Part shown: one piece after another, positions 1 to 10,090 of the stretch
Numbering within the stretch: the stretch's first letter is position 1
Layout of the letters: every line of letters begins with the position of its first letter
Assembly (NCBI GenBank): GCA_002682825.1
Contig: NOKP01000001.1
Coordinates: 2,634,387-2,698,386 of the forward strand
Length of the DNA: 64,000 nt
Reading direction: 5' to 3'
From: Neonectria sp. B-13
Taxonomy: Eukaryota > Ascomycota > Sordariomycetes > Hypocreales > Nectriaceae
Made by a program: the position numbers and the translations under genes
The notes under the pieces: model-generated
What the model was told of the DNA's origin: nothing
Database searches by the model: none
Seen by the model: the letters and a program-made list of their open reading frames with translations, nothing else

Positions 1-1881
1 TCGGGAGCAGGTTCCTCCTTTCCTTCCTCGTTGGCCATAGGCTCGAGGACGGGGAAGAAGCGGAAGTCGCAAGAGATGACACCACGAGCCTTGCCGTCAG
101 TAATGACTTCGATGCGCTCGTTCTCATACACGTTGATGTCTTCGAGGTTCTCGAGCGGGAAAGAAGCGACACCCAGCTCCTTCGACTTGCGGAAGTCGTT
201 GTGGTCAAAGACCTGCATGTCAAGTGAGTCGTTGAAGGACGTGATAATGATATAGTGGGTCTCGTTCCACCTGGGGTTAGGGTTGTCGGGAATGGTCTTG
301 GTCCTGGCGAGTTCCTGGCGCCTGTTAAGGCTCAGCGACGCATACGGGTCGATAGTCCCACCAAAGTTGTCGCTGTTCTTGAGGCCTTGGGCGCCGTGAA
401 GGGTGACAGCAACGACACCGACAGCCTGGTCAACGGAAGAGCCAGCCAGCATCTTGGCAACCTCAATGGGGAAAAACTTGGGAGCGTACATCATGGGCGC
501 TAGGTTGCCGTGGATCTGTTCCGAAATGAAGCTCTCGAGACCGGGGATGAAGTTGATATCGAAGCCGAAGCTGTCACCACCAAGGGGTTTGCAGACGTAG
601 TCAATCTCGGGTCGCTCGAGGAAACACATTTCAACACGGTCGATATGAGGGAAGGGAATCTGCAGCTTAATCTTGAGGCGCATGATACCAGAGAAGGCCA
701 TGTCCTCAACAATGACATCGAGACCTTTGCTGATCATGGCCTTGCCGATGCGGATCTCGAGGACAATCTTGGGGTTGATCTTGTTCTTGACCTGCCGGGC
801 AGTCATGTCGGCGGTATCCTTCGGGGTAAAGCTGAACTTCCAGTCCATCATGACGACGTCGTCCTCTGTCTTGGGGTAAGTCTTGACGTGCTCCATGCGC
901 GGGGGCTTGGTACCCAGGGTGAAGGTCTTGAGCTTCAAGCTATCGAGGAAGGCCGGGGTGGCAGAGCTGAGGACCTGGTCGACTGAGTTGATGATGGTCT
1001 GAGCAAGGACAGGCTGGTAGATGGGCCAGAACTTGACAAGGAACGAGTTGATCCATTCCAGGGACTCGTTGTCGGTGTCGAGCTTCTTGAGGCTCTGCTC
1101 GCGAACAATGTCGTCGCGGAAGTTGCGCCGCACTCTGCGCAGGGAGGTCCTGTAGTAGGTCGAGCAAACAGCCATGATGAGAATCACCCAAGCAAGACCG
1201 CCCCCGAAGACGGCGACGAGCCATGAGGAGATACAAGCGAAAATGATGATTCCGACGTTGTGGTACCAGTCTAAATCTTGTTAGCTGTGGCTCTTCAGAG
1301 TCGTCTCGAATCCGAAAGCTTACCACCGTAGAGGGTATCTGGGAGCTGGCCTTCGACCCAGGTCGCATGATCAAGCAGGCTCTCCTGCTCGAGCATCTCG
1401 TCGGTGGGCCACCCGAGCCTGGGAGCCCAGCCTGTGCGCGAGTATGGAGGCTCTTCGGAGCCGGGGTCTTCGCCATCGGCGAGTGGCTTCCCATCTTCAT
1501 CGCGGGCGACGTCCAGAACACCATCTTTGCTCGGCTCGGGGAGGTCCTCAGTGGGGCCAGTGCCGTCGTCAACGTCGGTGATGATGGCAGCGCCTTTGTT
1601 GCGTCGGCTCTTCTGAAGCTCGGCGGGGATGGCCTGTTGCACGAAACAAGTCAGTGACAGCTTGGGGCGCGGACGGAAGGGCAGCGTACAGCTCTGGCTT
1701 GGGCTTGCTTCTCCTCTATACTAGCATCGGGGTCGAAGGTGAAGACCGCTCCGCCAGCTTTCTTGGTCGCATCAACAATCACCTTCTCGGCGTCATCGGC
1801 AGTGACGTTGCTCTGGGAGTTGGCTGCAGCGTCGATAGCTCCCTGCTGCTTGAGCTCACTGGCTTCCTTGGCGGTCGACAT
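1..1881 (-). CDS. Tricalbin-like ER-plasma membrane tether (SMP plus C2), 3' part outside the window
   Basis: Exons read 1881-1690, 1633-1324 and 1270 to the left edge, with GT-AG introns that keep frame, giving the first 590 residues. Residues about 173-207 form a long hydrophobic hairpin. About 235-440 match an SMP lipid-transfer domain, opening with a conserved ESLEWINSFLVKFWPIYQP block. About 450-560 form a first C2 domain with a GGTIDPYASLSL calcium-loop-type segment. This order is that of yeast Tcb1-3 and the extended synaptotagmins, which sit in cortical ER, bind the plasma membrane through C2 domains and move lipids between the two. Family members are usually well over 1000 residues, so further C2 domains should lie beyond position 1. 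The start begins an acidic, disordered N-terminus, as expected. Confidence 0.93.
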
Positions 1882-2570
1882 GTCGCCGGTCGACGCTGGT
1901 GGGGGCGTCGCAAGATTCGTCGCTGGATCAATTGGCGTAATTGGAGCTCGGCCAGGCGTCGCAAGGCATCCAGAGGTTGAAGGTTCGTCGGGGAGCGATG
2001 GGTGGTTGTTCGAGGGGTTCAGTGGGAGGTCCGGGTGCCTAAGCTGAGGCAGGAGTCGACTCCGACCAGGACAGTGACGACACTTTCCAGGATGGGGGAA
2101 GGGGAACAGGAATTAGGGAAACGAGAGGGAGACGAGACCGGAAGAACGAAACAAAAACGATGCGAGGTCAGAGTCGGCGGCGCACGGATTCTCGGAGGGG
2201 AGGTGGAGGTAAGTAACCCTTGGCGCAGGCAGTAGGCCAAGGTTCTGGAGAAAGGCAAGGAAAGTGAAGTACCTCGGGAGGTAGGTCTGGTCTGGTCTGG
2301 TCGGGTAGGGGAAGCTTGTGGCTGGGATTGAGCAAGCCACGGAAAGTTGGAGGAGTGGAGGAGGAAAGGCGGCGGACGGGCCGAGAGGGGACGCCGAGAG
2401 GAGACTGCGGCAGGGTGGTGGTAACTATTGGCAGCGGCAGGTATCCGTACAGTAGCTGCTCTAGTGCTCCGGAGGGAAGAGATGCAGTGGTTCGAGATGG
2501 GACAGAGGAAGAACTGGGTCGAGTTTTACGAGACGGGAGGAGGAGGGAGGCCTGTCTTGGTTGCAGGGTG

Positions 2571-2604
2571 AGAGGAGAGGAGAGGAGAGGAGAGGAGAGG
2601 AGAG
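2571..2604 (+). repeat. AGAGG pentanucleotide microsatellite
   Basis: About seven tandem AGAGG units, in the probable leader or promoter of the minus-strand tricalbin gene, where they read as a CCTCT pyrimidine tract. Such tracts are common in fungal promoters and 5' leaders. Confidence 0.9.
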
Positions 2605-3458
2605 CAGAGCATTGATTGAATCACAGAAAGGAACGCAAAGGAAAGAAAAGAAAAGAAACAACGGGATGGGAACACAGCCCGAGCAACAGCTTGGAACAGC
2701 TTGGAACAGACGTGTTCGTACAGGACCCCCGTGTAACAGACCAGTACACTCCCCGTGGTTGCTGTGATCGGGCAGTGCGATTGTTGGGAGCTGGACTTTT
2801 TCTTTGCGACCACACAGCGGCAGCGGGATGATGGACGCAACCAAGCTGGAGACGTCACCATGCGGGCCGTATCCTGGCAACCTGGCGCTGTCTTGACCCA
2901 ACCGTGCTGCTGGAGTCGCTGGACCCAGGCCCGGTCAAGCTGAATTGATAGCCGGGGTGCGGGCTCTACGGGCGACGAGTGGATCTCCAGGGTGTCGGGT
3001 CCTCACTCCATCATTCAGAGATCACTCCATCGCTACGGCGAGACTAGGCCCTAGGGCGCGGGCTGGTGGAGGAGGAGTGGAGGGGGTGAGATATGGAGTC
3101 TAGCGCCTGTCTGGTCTGGCCCACGCCCTGTTCCTGGGGGGTGTTCTTTTTTTGTTTTGGAGTTCAGCAGCACTTGGGTTCGTTCTCAAGCTTGGTTTTT
3201 CTCTCTCCAGCGGACTGCGTGTGATTTCCTTCGGGGTTAGTTATTAAGATCCATCGTCAGCTGCGCAGTTGTGGGTGGATGCCGGGACGCGGGATCCTTC
3301 AGCCTCAGCTCCCGCTCGAGAGATGATGGAGAACATCGGAATCTTGGACATGAGAAACTGCAAGTGCTTCTCTCCATCGTCACATTTATTGTTTTGTTAG
3401 CACGGACGCATATCGTACCCAACTCTGGTACCTATAGCTGCACTACCACGCGTGACAT

Positions 3459-3471
3459 GGGGGGGGGGGGG
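3459..3471 (+). repeat. G homopolymer (13 G)
   Basis: Thirteen consecutive G residues in intergenic DNA. The exact length is open to sequencing error. Confidence 0.9.
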
Positions 3472-5550
3472 CTGGCAATCCAAGTGCCCACACCGTCCAC
3501 GTTGGGGACACGCTGCCATGAGCTTGCTTCCATGATGCTACCTAATGACGTTCGGCTTGCCCAGAGCGCCTTTCTGGGCTCCTCAATCAGGTGCTGCTGC
3601 ACCCCACCGGCACTCCCTTGGCATCCAGATGGAGGCGGCTAATAAAAGGCGAGCTTGTGTGAGGCTGTGCAAGTGCAAGTGAATCTCTGGAGAATATGGT
3701 GAGTCCATCACAATCTCGCTCGCCCGCCAGGTGTTCAATTGACGCGTGTTTCTCCCAACTCACACTCCCCGGCCGTTCGAGTAACGGACAGAAACCAACA
3801 TGCAGCAAGCTGCTAAATCTGCGACAATATCATCCACAATTTGTAAGACGGCATCCACGTCCACCTGAGGCTCGTCCTCCAAGCACTTCCGTATATCCTG
3901 GCAACACCCGACCTCATCAACCTGAACTTGTATTGATGCAGTGCCAATCACCTGTGGCCTACCGCACTGTGCTTCCCGTCGGGGCAGGTGCCTATCTTCT
4001 CCACCGCGGGGCGGAGAATCCGCCCACCAAATCTCCTCCATCTGGGCATTTATCAACGACATTGCACAATCACACAAATGTCCGGTGGTGGCTCGGTGGA
4101 GCCACTTTCACTTTGCCCGTCGCCGAAATTTGCGGGAAATCACTTGACCTCTTTGGTTTGCTTTGGTTTCGTTTCTTTTTCTTCTGAATCCGATTCTAAC
4201 CTTCCACAATTCAGCACCCGATGAGAAATGATCACGATCTGGTCTAGTCCTTATCTCATCACTGGTCCACTCTGTTCTACCAATGAGTTCAGCTACCGGC
4301 CAGATCGCGTCACATATCGCCAGCCCGTCGTTGGAGAGGGGAGACCGAACAAGCTCCTCTGACGGATACCACTAACGAACAAGATGCAGTTCGCTAGGAA
4401 CCAAAATGCAGCTATGGACGGACTGGTTTTAGCTTCACGGCCAAGCAAACCACGCAAACCAAACCACGCTGTCTTCGATTCAGCTGCAACAATCGCCCTC
4501 AGTTGCTGAAACCTCCATCCCCTTCTCTGCCGCCCCAGTCGGTTCTCCTTGCCGACAAAGGCTGGTATGTTCTCACTCTGTACTTGGTACAAATACGCAC
4601 ATGCTCCTACGCCACCGCACTGTCGCCCGTCCCAGACATGTTGCATGAGCAGGCGGAGTTCCCGGCCAGCTGCCTATGCAGGTTTGCGAGAGCATCGCTC
4701 CTTGGAGAAGCTCACCGTTCGGTGGTGTCTGTCGCACAGGCTCTCCTCCAACCACCGTCCCTGTCTAGAGAACTTCCTGTGCCTGTACATGCCTAGCTCT
4801 CGGCTGGCTTTGTTGATCCCTGTCGCGGCCTCCGCTCCCCGGCTGGTTGTTCGACGTGCCTCACTACAACGGGACACTGAACCACACCAGGCTGCCGAGT
4901 CCTACCTCTTACCCCCCTCGTTTTTCGCCATGAATCGCTTGTCTAAAACCAGATGGTCATTGTTGATCGTCGACTTGATTAACAGATCATTCTTTCATGT
5001 GCGTCGGGAACGCGAAGCAACCCTGCCTTCTTCTTATTCCCAGCACGCACAGGACGCCTTTCTTGGTGGACCCGCGGCTTATCCTAGGATCTGACTTGCA
5101 GTGCCGATCACGATGACGTCGCCACAAGCTCCTCCAGTTGCAACGGCTCGTGTCTAAGGCTGGAGCGGAAACCGGCTTCACCTCGTAGGCTTTTCTTTTC
5201 TTTCACATTGTCACGAGAAAACATGACCGTTACAAAGGCAGGAGCGTGAGGAGCAAAAAAAAAAGGCCCTAGGGAAGACAAAATCCGCTGTTGTTATGCG
5301 TACCCAGCGGCTCATCGATCCGTCTCTTCCACTAATATATCCCTGCTCTACGTAACCATTGTCTCTGCCCAGGATGAAAATGAGGGTAGGCTGTTGAGTG
5401 GTCAAATGCTCACCCAGGTCTAGATGTAGTAAACATGAAGGGAAAAAAACACTGACAAACAGACACGCTTAGCAGAACCCAACCTGCCAATACTCCGTTC
5501 CATATGCAATGAACCTGGGGCCAAACTAGGCTCTCTCGAACAACGCTTTC

Positions 5551-7535
5551 TCAATAGCCAAATCCGTCATGTTGGTGAACGGGGCATCGCCCGGGGTGGT
5601 TAACGAACCAGGCCGATATGCAAGACCGATGAAATCGACACAGGCACTCTAGTCGTGCCATGGGAACCCCGACCGTGAATTCCTCAAGGCAGATGGTACA
5701 CTCGGCATCATCAATGCAGTCCTTCTCTGTTGCCGGATACGTGTACATGCCCGTTCGTCGTGGAGCGGCTGGAGGGGTAACGGCAACCCCCCCATCTCCA
5801 CTACGGGGTGTGCCATATGTGCTGTGTGTCTGGATGCACATTGTAATGTGGGATTCTCTAAGAGCCTCGGAGTTTATCAGGCTCTGCGGCGGCAATTCGC
5901 GGTGACAAATTGGACACTCATCCTCCTCCGGAATTTGCGGGGTGGGCGGGAGAGCTCGTTGCTGTGAGGACGATGCTGCTGCTTCGCTGAGCGGGCTGTA
6001 CCGGCTGGGATAAGATGAGGACGACGAACCACCAGACAATATACGCTCAATGGGAGTTTGATGTGTTCCGCTTCGCGCGCGGCGAGATGACGACCCATGC
6101 CCCGATCCCGAAGCCGGATGACCCTAAGATGAGCATTAGCACGAGAAAGAGTCCAAACCATATGAAGCGACTTACCATGGTGATGCTCCTTGTCCTAGAA
6201 GACAGGTACTGGTACGGGTTATTGCTGGTTCCCGGACCGAAGACTGCTCCATGTCGATTCGATGCTGGCAGGGTTCCATATTGGGACCCAGCACTGCTCC
6301 GTGATCTTTGATGTGCGGGTCTTGGTGATAGGGTCGCCGGGGAGTTCGGGCTTTGTGGAGGCGCAGTGTTTGGGTCTGGGACGCATGGATTGCATAACCT
6401 CACCCGCTCACCACCTGATATGTTACGGATGTCAAAGTATCCCGCTCCTAATCCATCAATCAATAGGGACTGAGGGATGCCTACATCTGAGCCGGGGGGC
6501 CGGACGATGTACTGATGCGGAATGATGATCCTGTGCGGCGAACACGAGTTGCAGACAACTCTTCCACATTTCCTGCATCGTATTAGACATCTGATATGGG
6601 CAAGGGGAGGATTCAATGTCAACCAACCTGCAGTGATGTTTGCGCACAAAGAAACTAAATTGCGCACGGCATATAGGACACAACGTCACCTCCGCATCGG
6701 GCTGCCATCTTGGGACTGACCACTCCGAAGTTACGCTACCCTCGACGTCCCCATGTGCTGGTGGCGGTGGCGGAGGTGGAAGGGGTGGGAGAGCAGCGAG
6801 AGCTTCACTTAATGTCCTGCGGGGGGACGGTAGGGGAGCGTCCATCCTTTCGCGGGATACAGGCGTCCGCTCTCGACGGGGTTCCGGCAGGCCAGGTAAG
6901 CCCCTCTCCCCTTCACTCCCTGGGTTGGGATGACCTGCCGTCTCGCTAAGTGTAGTTGATTGTTCGGATGTGTTGGCCGCCCTTGGCGGAGGGCTATTCC
7001 CAAGCCCGTGCTGAGTCGGTGTCGTCTGTATTTCTGGTAGGGCGTTCATGAGACCGCTGGTATCTTCCAAACCACTAACGTTTGAGGCGGAAGTCGGTGA
7101 GTCTATGTTGTTGGTAGAAGTAGCGATGGCTGCGATTTCTTCTCGGTTGGGCACTTGTTCGGCGTCGTAGATGTCGTCTTGTGGGTGCGCCGAATCCGAT
7201 GACAAGCCGAGACCTTGAGCGGTCGGGTCACCTCCTCCAACAGCTGGATCGGAATCTTCTGCTGAGCCATCGTCATCTGTAACCTCGTGAATGGAGCCGG
7301 CAACCGATAGACTTCGCTCGACAATGTGTGATGGGCAGTCGAAGAATCGAAGGCACTCCCGGTCGTTGAACTGGGGCGTTCGCCAAGGGCATATGTTGGG
7401 GTTATAGTCTGGCTGGCTGTTGAATGAACTCCCGGACCCGGACTCGGATTCGGATTCGCTGTCTAGTATATCTTCGTACACCCTGGAATCATCGCCAGAA
7501 GCCAAAGGGCCTGAAGCACCCGTAGGGCTGGCCAT
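5551..7535 (-). CDS. FYVE-RING E3 ubiquitin ligase (Pib1-like)
   Basis: Exons 7535-6628, 6572-6176 and 6123-5551 give 625 residues. The first 270 are acidic, Ser-rich and low complexity with a proline run near 260. A FYVE zinc finger follows at about 280-370: it has paired cysteines from C286/C289, the phosphoinositide-binding RKHHCR signature (298-303, completed across the first splice junction) and a VRLCNPC end. After a disordered linker there is a CPICHREL zinc-binding segment and a C-terminal RING starting at C577 (CTICLEEF). FYVE domains bind PI3P, so the protein should sit on endosomes or the vacuole and ubiquitinate membrane cargo, as yeast Pib1 does. The RING is a variant: its last ligand pair is CPVH. 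The start agrees with the first in-frame ATG of the coding frame. Confidence 0.9.
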
Positions 7536-8446
7536 GATGGGGCATCAGAATACAGGCAGCGAAGACAGGCAGCGAAGACAGGGAACCCGCGTCGATAACT
7601 GATGGCTGCCGTCCCTCTTAGCGCAGCATGAGTTTTGAGTACGAGGGTGGTTCGGTCGTTGGGATAATATTCTGGGAGGTTCGAGAGGGATGCGAGAAAG
7701 TCGAAGGCGGGCTGAGGCAGCAAGTGGCAAGATTGGGGGGATGATGATGTTTTGGCTTGCGGCGCCTGATGTGCGATCAGCAAGTGGTTGGCCGAGCCCG
7801 ATCAATCATGCATAATAACTGGGCGTGGACAGTGCGGTGACGGATCGAGATGAGATGCGACACTGCGAGCGGCAGACGTACCTTGGAGATGCAAACAACT
7901 TGAAGTGAACCGAGAGGTGATGGCCTTGCAAAGGGGAAGGAGATGGAAGTGAAGTTGCCCCGGCCTAGTAGGTAAGAAATGTAGATACTGGGTTCTGCCT
8001 GAGGGGAAGTCGACACACACGATCACCCTTGCATCACGCTGAGGCGATGGCGGCGACGGCGATGGCCGGAGACTAGATAGAGCCTAGAGGCGCTGAGAAG
8101 GCCCATGGAAGGGACCAAGGGACGTCCGGGCCCGTTACTACGGGGCACTTCAGCGCTTCGAAGCGCTGGACCCAGCGCGCCAACTGTGGCGGCATGGGGC
8201 CTGTAACATGGAAGGCTCCCGCACGCTAATGGTCCCCGTCGCTTATCAGCTGGGCGCATGACACGGTCAACTGGGCAAAGGCAATTTCAACCTGCGACTC
8301 ATTGCAACGGATTCTCAGCCTCATTTGCAACAGGAGGGAGGTCTGCGGGCTCGATTATGGCACTAGCAGTCTGGCATCGAATAGCCTCTATCGTTTCGAG
8401 ATTCCAATTTCCGCCCTCGACCTTAATATGAGTGAGTTTCTCCGGC
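7536..8446. other. Intergenic region upstream of the FYVE-RING gene
   Basis: About 0.9 kb between the FYVE-RING start and the cupin stop. It contains short overlapping frames without domains and an inverted GCGCTTCGAAGCGC element near 8150. It probably carries the FYVE-RING promoter and leader. Confidence 0.55.
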
Positions 8447-8998
8447 TCAGTTGCCTGAAGGGCGCACATCCCCCATGCCCTCTCCATAGTCCTCACCCAG
8501 CTGCTTTCCACCAACCGTCAAGGGCTTGCTGTCCTGGAGGACATACATCATCCTCGCCCACTCCGTCTTGCTCGCGTTTTCCCACTCGTGCATCGTCCCG
8601 CGCTGGATCGTCACGTCTCCGCGCCGCATCAGCCGGCTCTCGCCCGAGTCCAGCCGCACGATGACCTGGCCCTCCAAGACGACGCCGTAGTCGAGGCTCA
8701 CCGTCCGGTGCATGGGAGACACGCCTCCGGGGCGCATGTCGACGAAGCGCACGACGGTGCCGCCCGGGACGACAATGCCCGGCGGATTGGCCAGATGTTC
8801 CTTGTATGACTCGATGTCTTTGTTGCCCGTGAGCTCGACGGGCCTCTCGGTGGTGGTGTAGCCGAGGAAGAATTTGTCTCCGCAGCCGATGACCTTTGCA
8901 GGCAGTTCCTCAGGGATGCTAGTGTTGAAGATAGCCTTGCCCTCAGCATCATGGTCGGTGATGAACCGTTTTGGGTGGGGGAGTCCTTGGCTTGACAT
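8447..8998 (-). CDS. Small single-domain cupin protein
   Basis: An intronless frame of 183 residues from the ATG at 8998. An upstream in-frame ATG at 9061 would add 21 residues that look like leader, so I prefer MSSQGLPHP as the start. The core is one cupin barrel. Motif 1 is PMHRTVSLDYGVVLEG, keeping only the first His of the usual HxH and an Asp where Glu is common. Motif 2 is GDVTIQRGTMHEWEN, with the expected His and Asn. Proteins of this kind are often beside oxygenases in fungal catabolic or secondary-metabolite loci and may be isomerases, cyclases or metal enzymes; the reaction cannot be read here. It lies downstream of the monooxygenase-decarboxylase gene in the same orientation, 1.1 kb away, which suggests membership of the same cluster. 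Confidence 0.85.
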   Translation of the reverse strand: MSSQGLPHPKRFITDHDAEGKAIFNTSIPEELPAKVIGCGDKFFLGYTTTERPVELTGNKDIESYKEHLANPPGIVVPGGTVVRFVDMRPGGVSPMHRTVSLDYGVVLEGQVIVRLDSGESRLMRRGDVTIQRGTMHEWENASKTEWARMMYVLQDSKPLTVGGKQLGEDYGEGMGDVRPSGN

Positions 8999-10090
8999 GT
9001 TGATGTGACTGAGAGTAGAATTGACGAGACGATGAGGCTCGAGGGGTGAGATACAGGACAACCCTCAGCTCCCCAGGCGGGATGCAGCTGCCTTTGACTC
9101 TTTGGCATCTCTTCCTAGAGCCCACATTCGGAACTCCTCCCCCATTACGGCCTCCTCATCGAGTCCGTACCCCACAAGCTTGGCCATAGAGGCTGGTCCC
9201 GTACGGCATCCATCCCGTGGTGTGGTGGTGAGGATGCCCGCCGGCAAGTGGGGTGTGGAGCCGAAGCACCAGTTCTTAACCTCGGGTCGTCGCCATCTTG
9301 ACAAATCAAAGCTGCTGTGCTGTATAAGCAAGACTCCTTTGTCTCAAGTTGATGATGTATCTTTCTCTTGGATTATGGCACAGGTCTGAATAGACAGTTG
9401 TTGACTGGAATTTCCAGCAAAAGGGCGCAGCTTACCTGTGGCGAACCTCAGACCTCGCGATGACATCCCAAGCTAGGCGTAAGGGAAGCATCCCACTATA
9501 ATGTATTCTCTTATAAGAGGAACCTGGTTTTCAACCGTAGAAAGTGATAAGGGCTAGATACAACAACCAAGCGAACAGCCCAATGGCGGTGTACCTTCCC
9601 AATATTGTTCACTACCAAACAGCGCCAACCCCATGTCCTTCGTTATCTCACTACTCAGCTCCTGCTCTTTCTTCTTCTTACACTTGTCCCTTAAGCTCAG
9701 CTAGTTATCCTATGCCACTTTCTCTTGGCTTAGAAGCACCAGCAGGCGACATATACGCTGCAAGTCTTTCGACTGCGTTGATGTACCATAGACCCTAAAG
9801 CATGATGACGTTCAGTCCAGAAAACTCCTAGAAGCAACCTGCCAAGCTGTGGGATCATGGATCTTCATTGGCCTCAAAGTTGGTTAGACTGGCAAAGGGG
9901 CTTGAGCCTGTTACGAATTATTATGAATGGTCTCACATGCGAGTCTACGATGCCAAGTCAAGATTTAACGTGTTGCCATTCTAATCATCTCGCAACCTCT
10001 ACCAAACTAGCCCTCGGCTTCAAGTTGGGAGTAAAGGAGGTGCTAATCCGACACTCTTCCAACCGAAATGTGACAAAAGAAATACATCGC
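8999..10090. other. Intergenic region between cupin and monooxygenase fusion
   Basis: This 1.1 kb stretch holds the cupin promoter and the 3' flank of the fusion gene. Frames at 9065-9331 (minus) and 9544-9798 (plus) have no recognisable domain. No repeat stands out. Confidence 0.55.

Larger units (their letters stand above)
1882..5550. other. Long intergenic region with purine and G repeats
   Basis: This holds the promoter and probable leader of the tricalbin gene and the 3' flank of the FYVE-RING gene. Open frames here (for example 3696-4187 and 4549-5094 on the plus strand) are rich in Pro, Ser, Arg and Cys in arbitrary order, lack recognisable domains and sensible splice partners, and overlap frames on the other strand. 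Visible structure is limited to an AGAGG repeat near 2571, an A/G-rich stretch at 2620-2660 and a G homopolymer near 3459. I see no gene. Confidence 0.6.

Noticed and set aside
3696..4187. 163-codon plus-strand frame and neighbours up to 5094
   Set aside because: No recognisable motifs, high Pro/Ser/Arg/Cys content and competing antisense frames; treated as intergenic.
9065..9331. 88-codon minus-strand frame upstream of the cupin
   Set aside because: It has a fairly protein-like C-terminal part (EEAVMGEEFRMWALGRDAKESK) but no domain, no start context and no link to flanking exons; a decayed fragment cannot be excluded.
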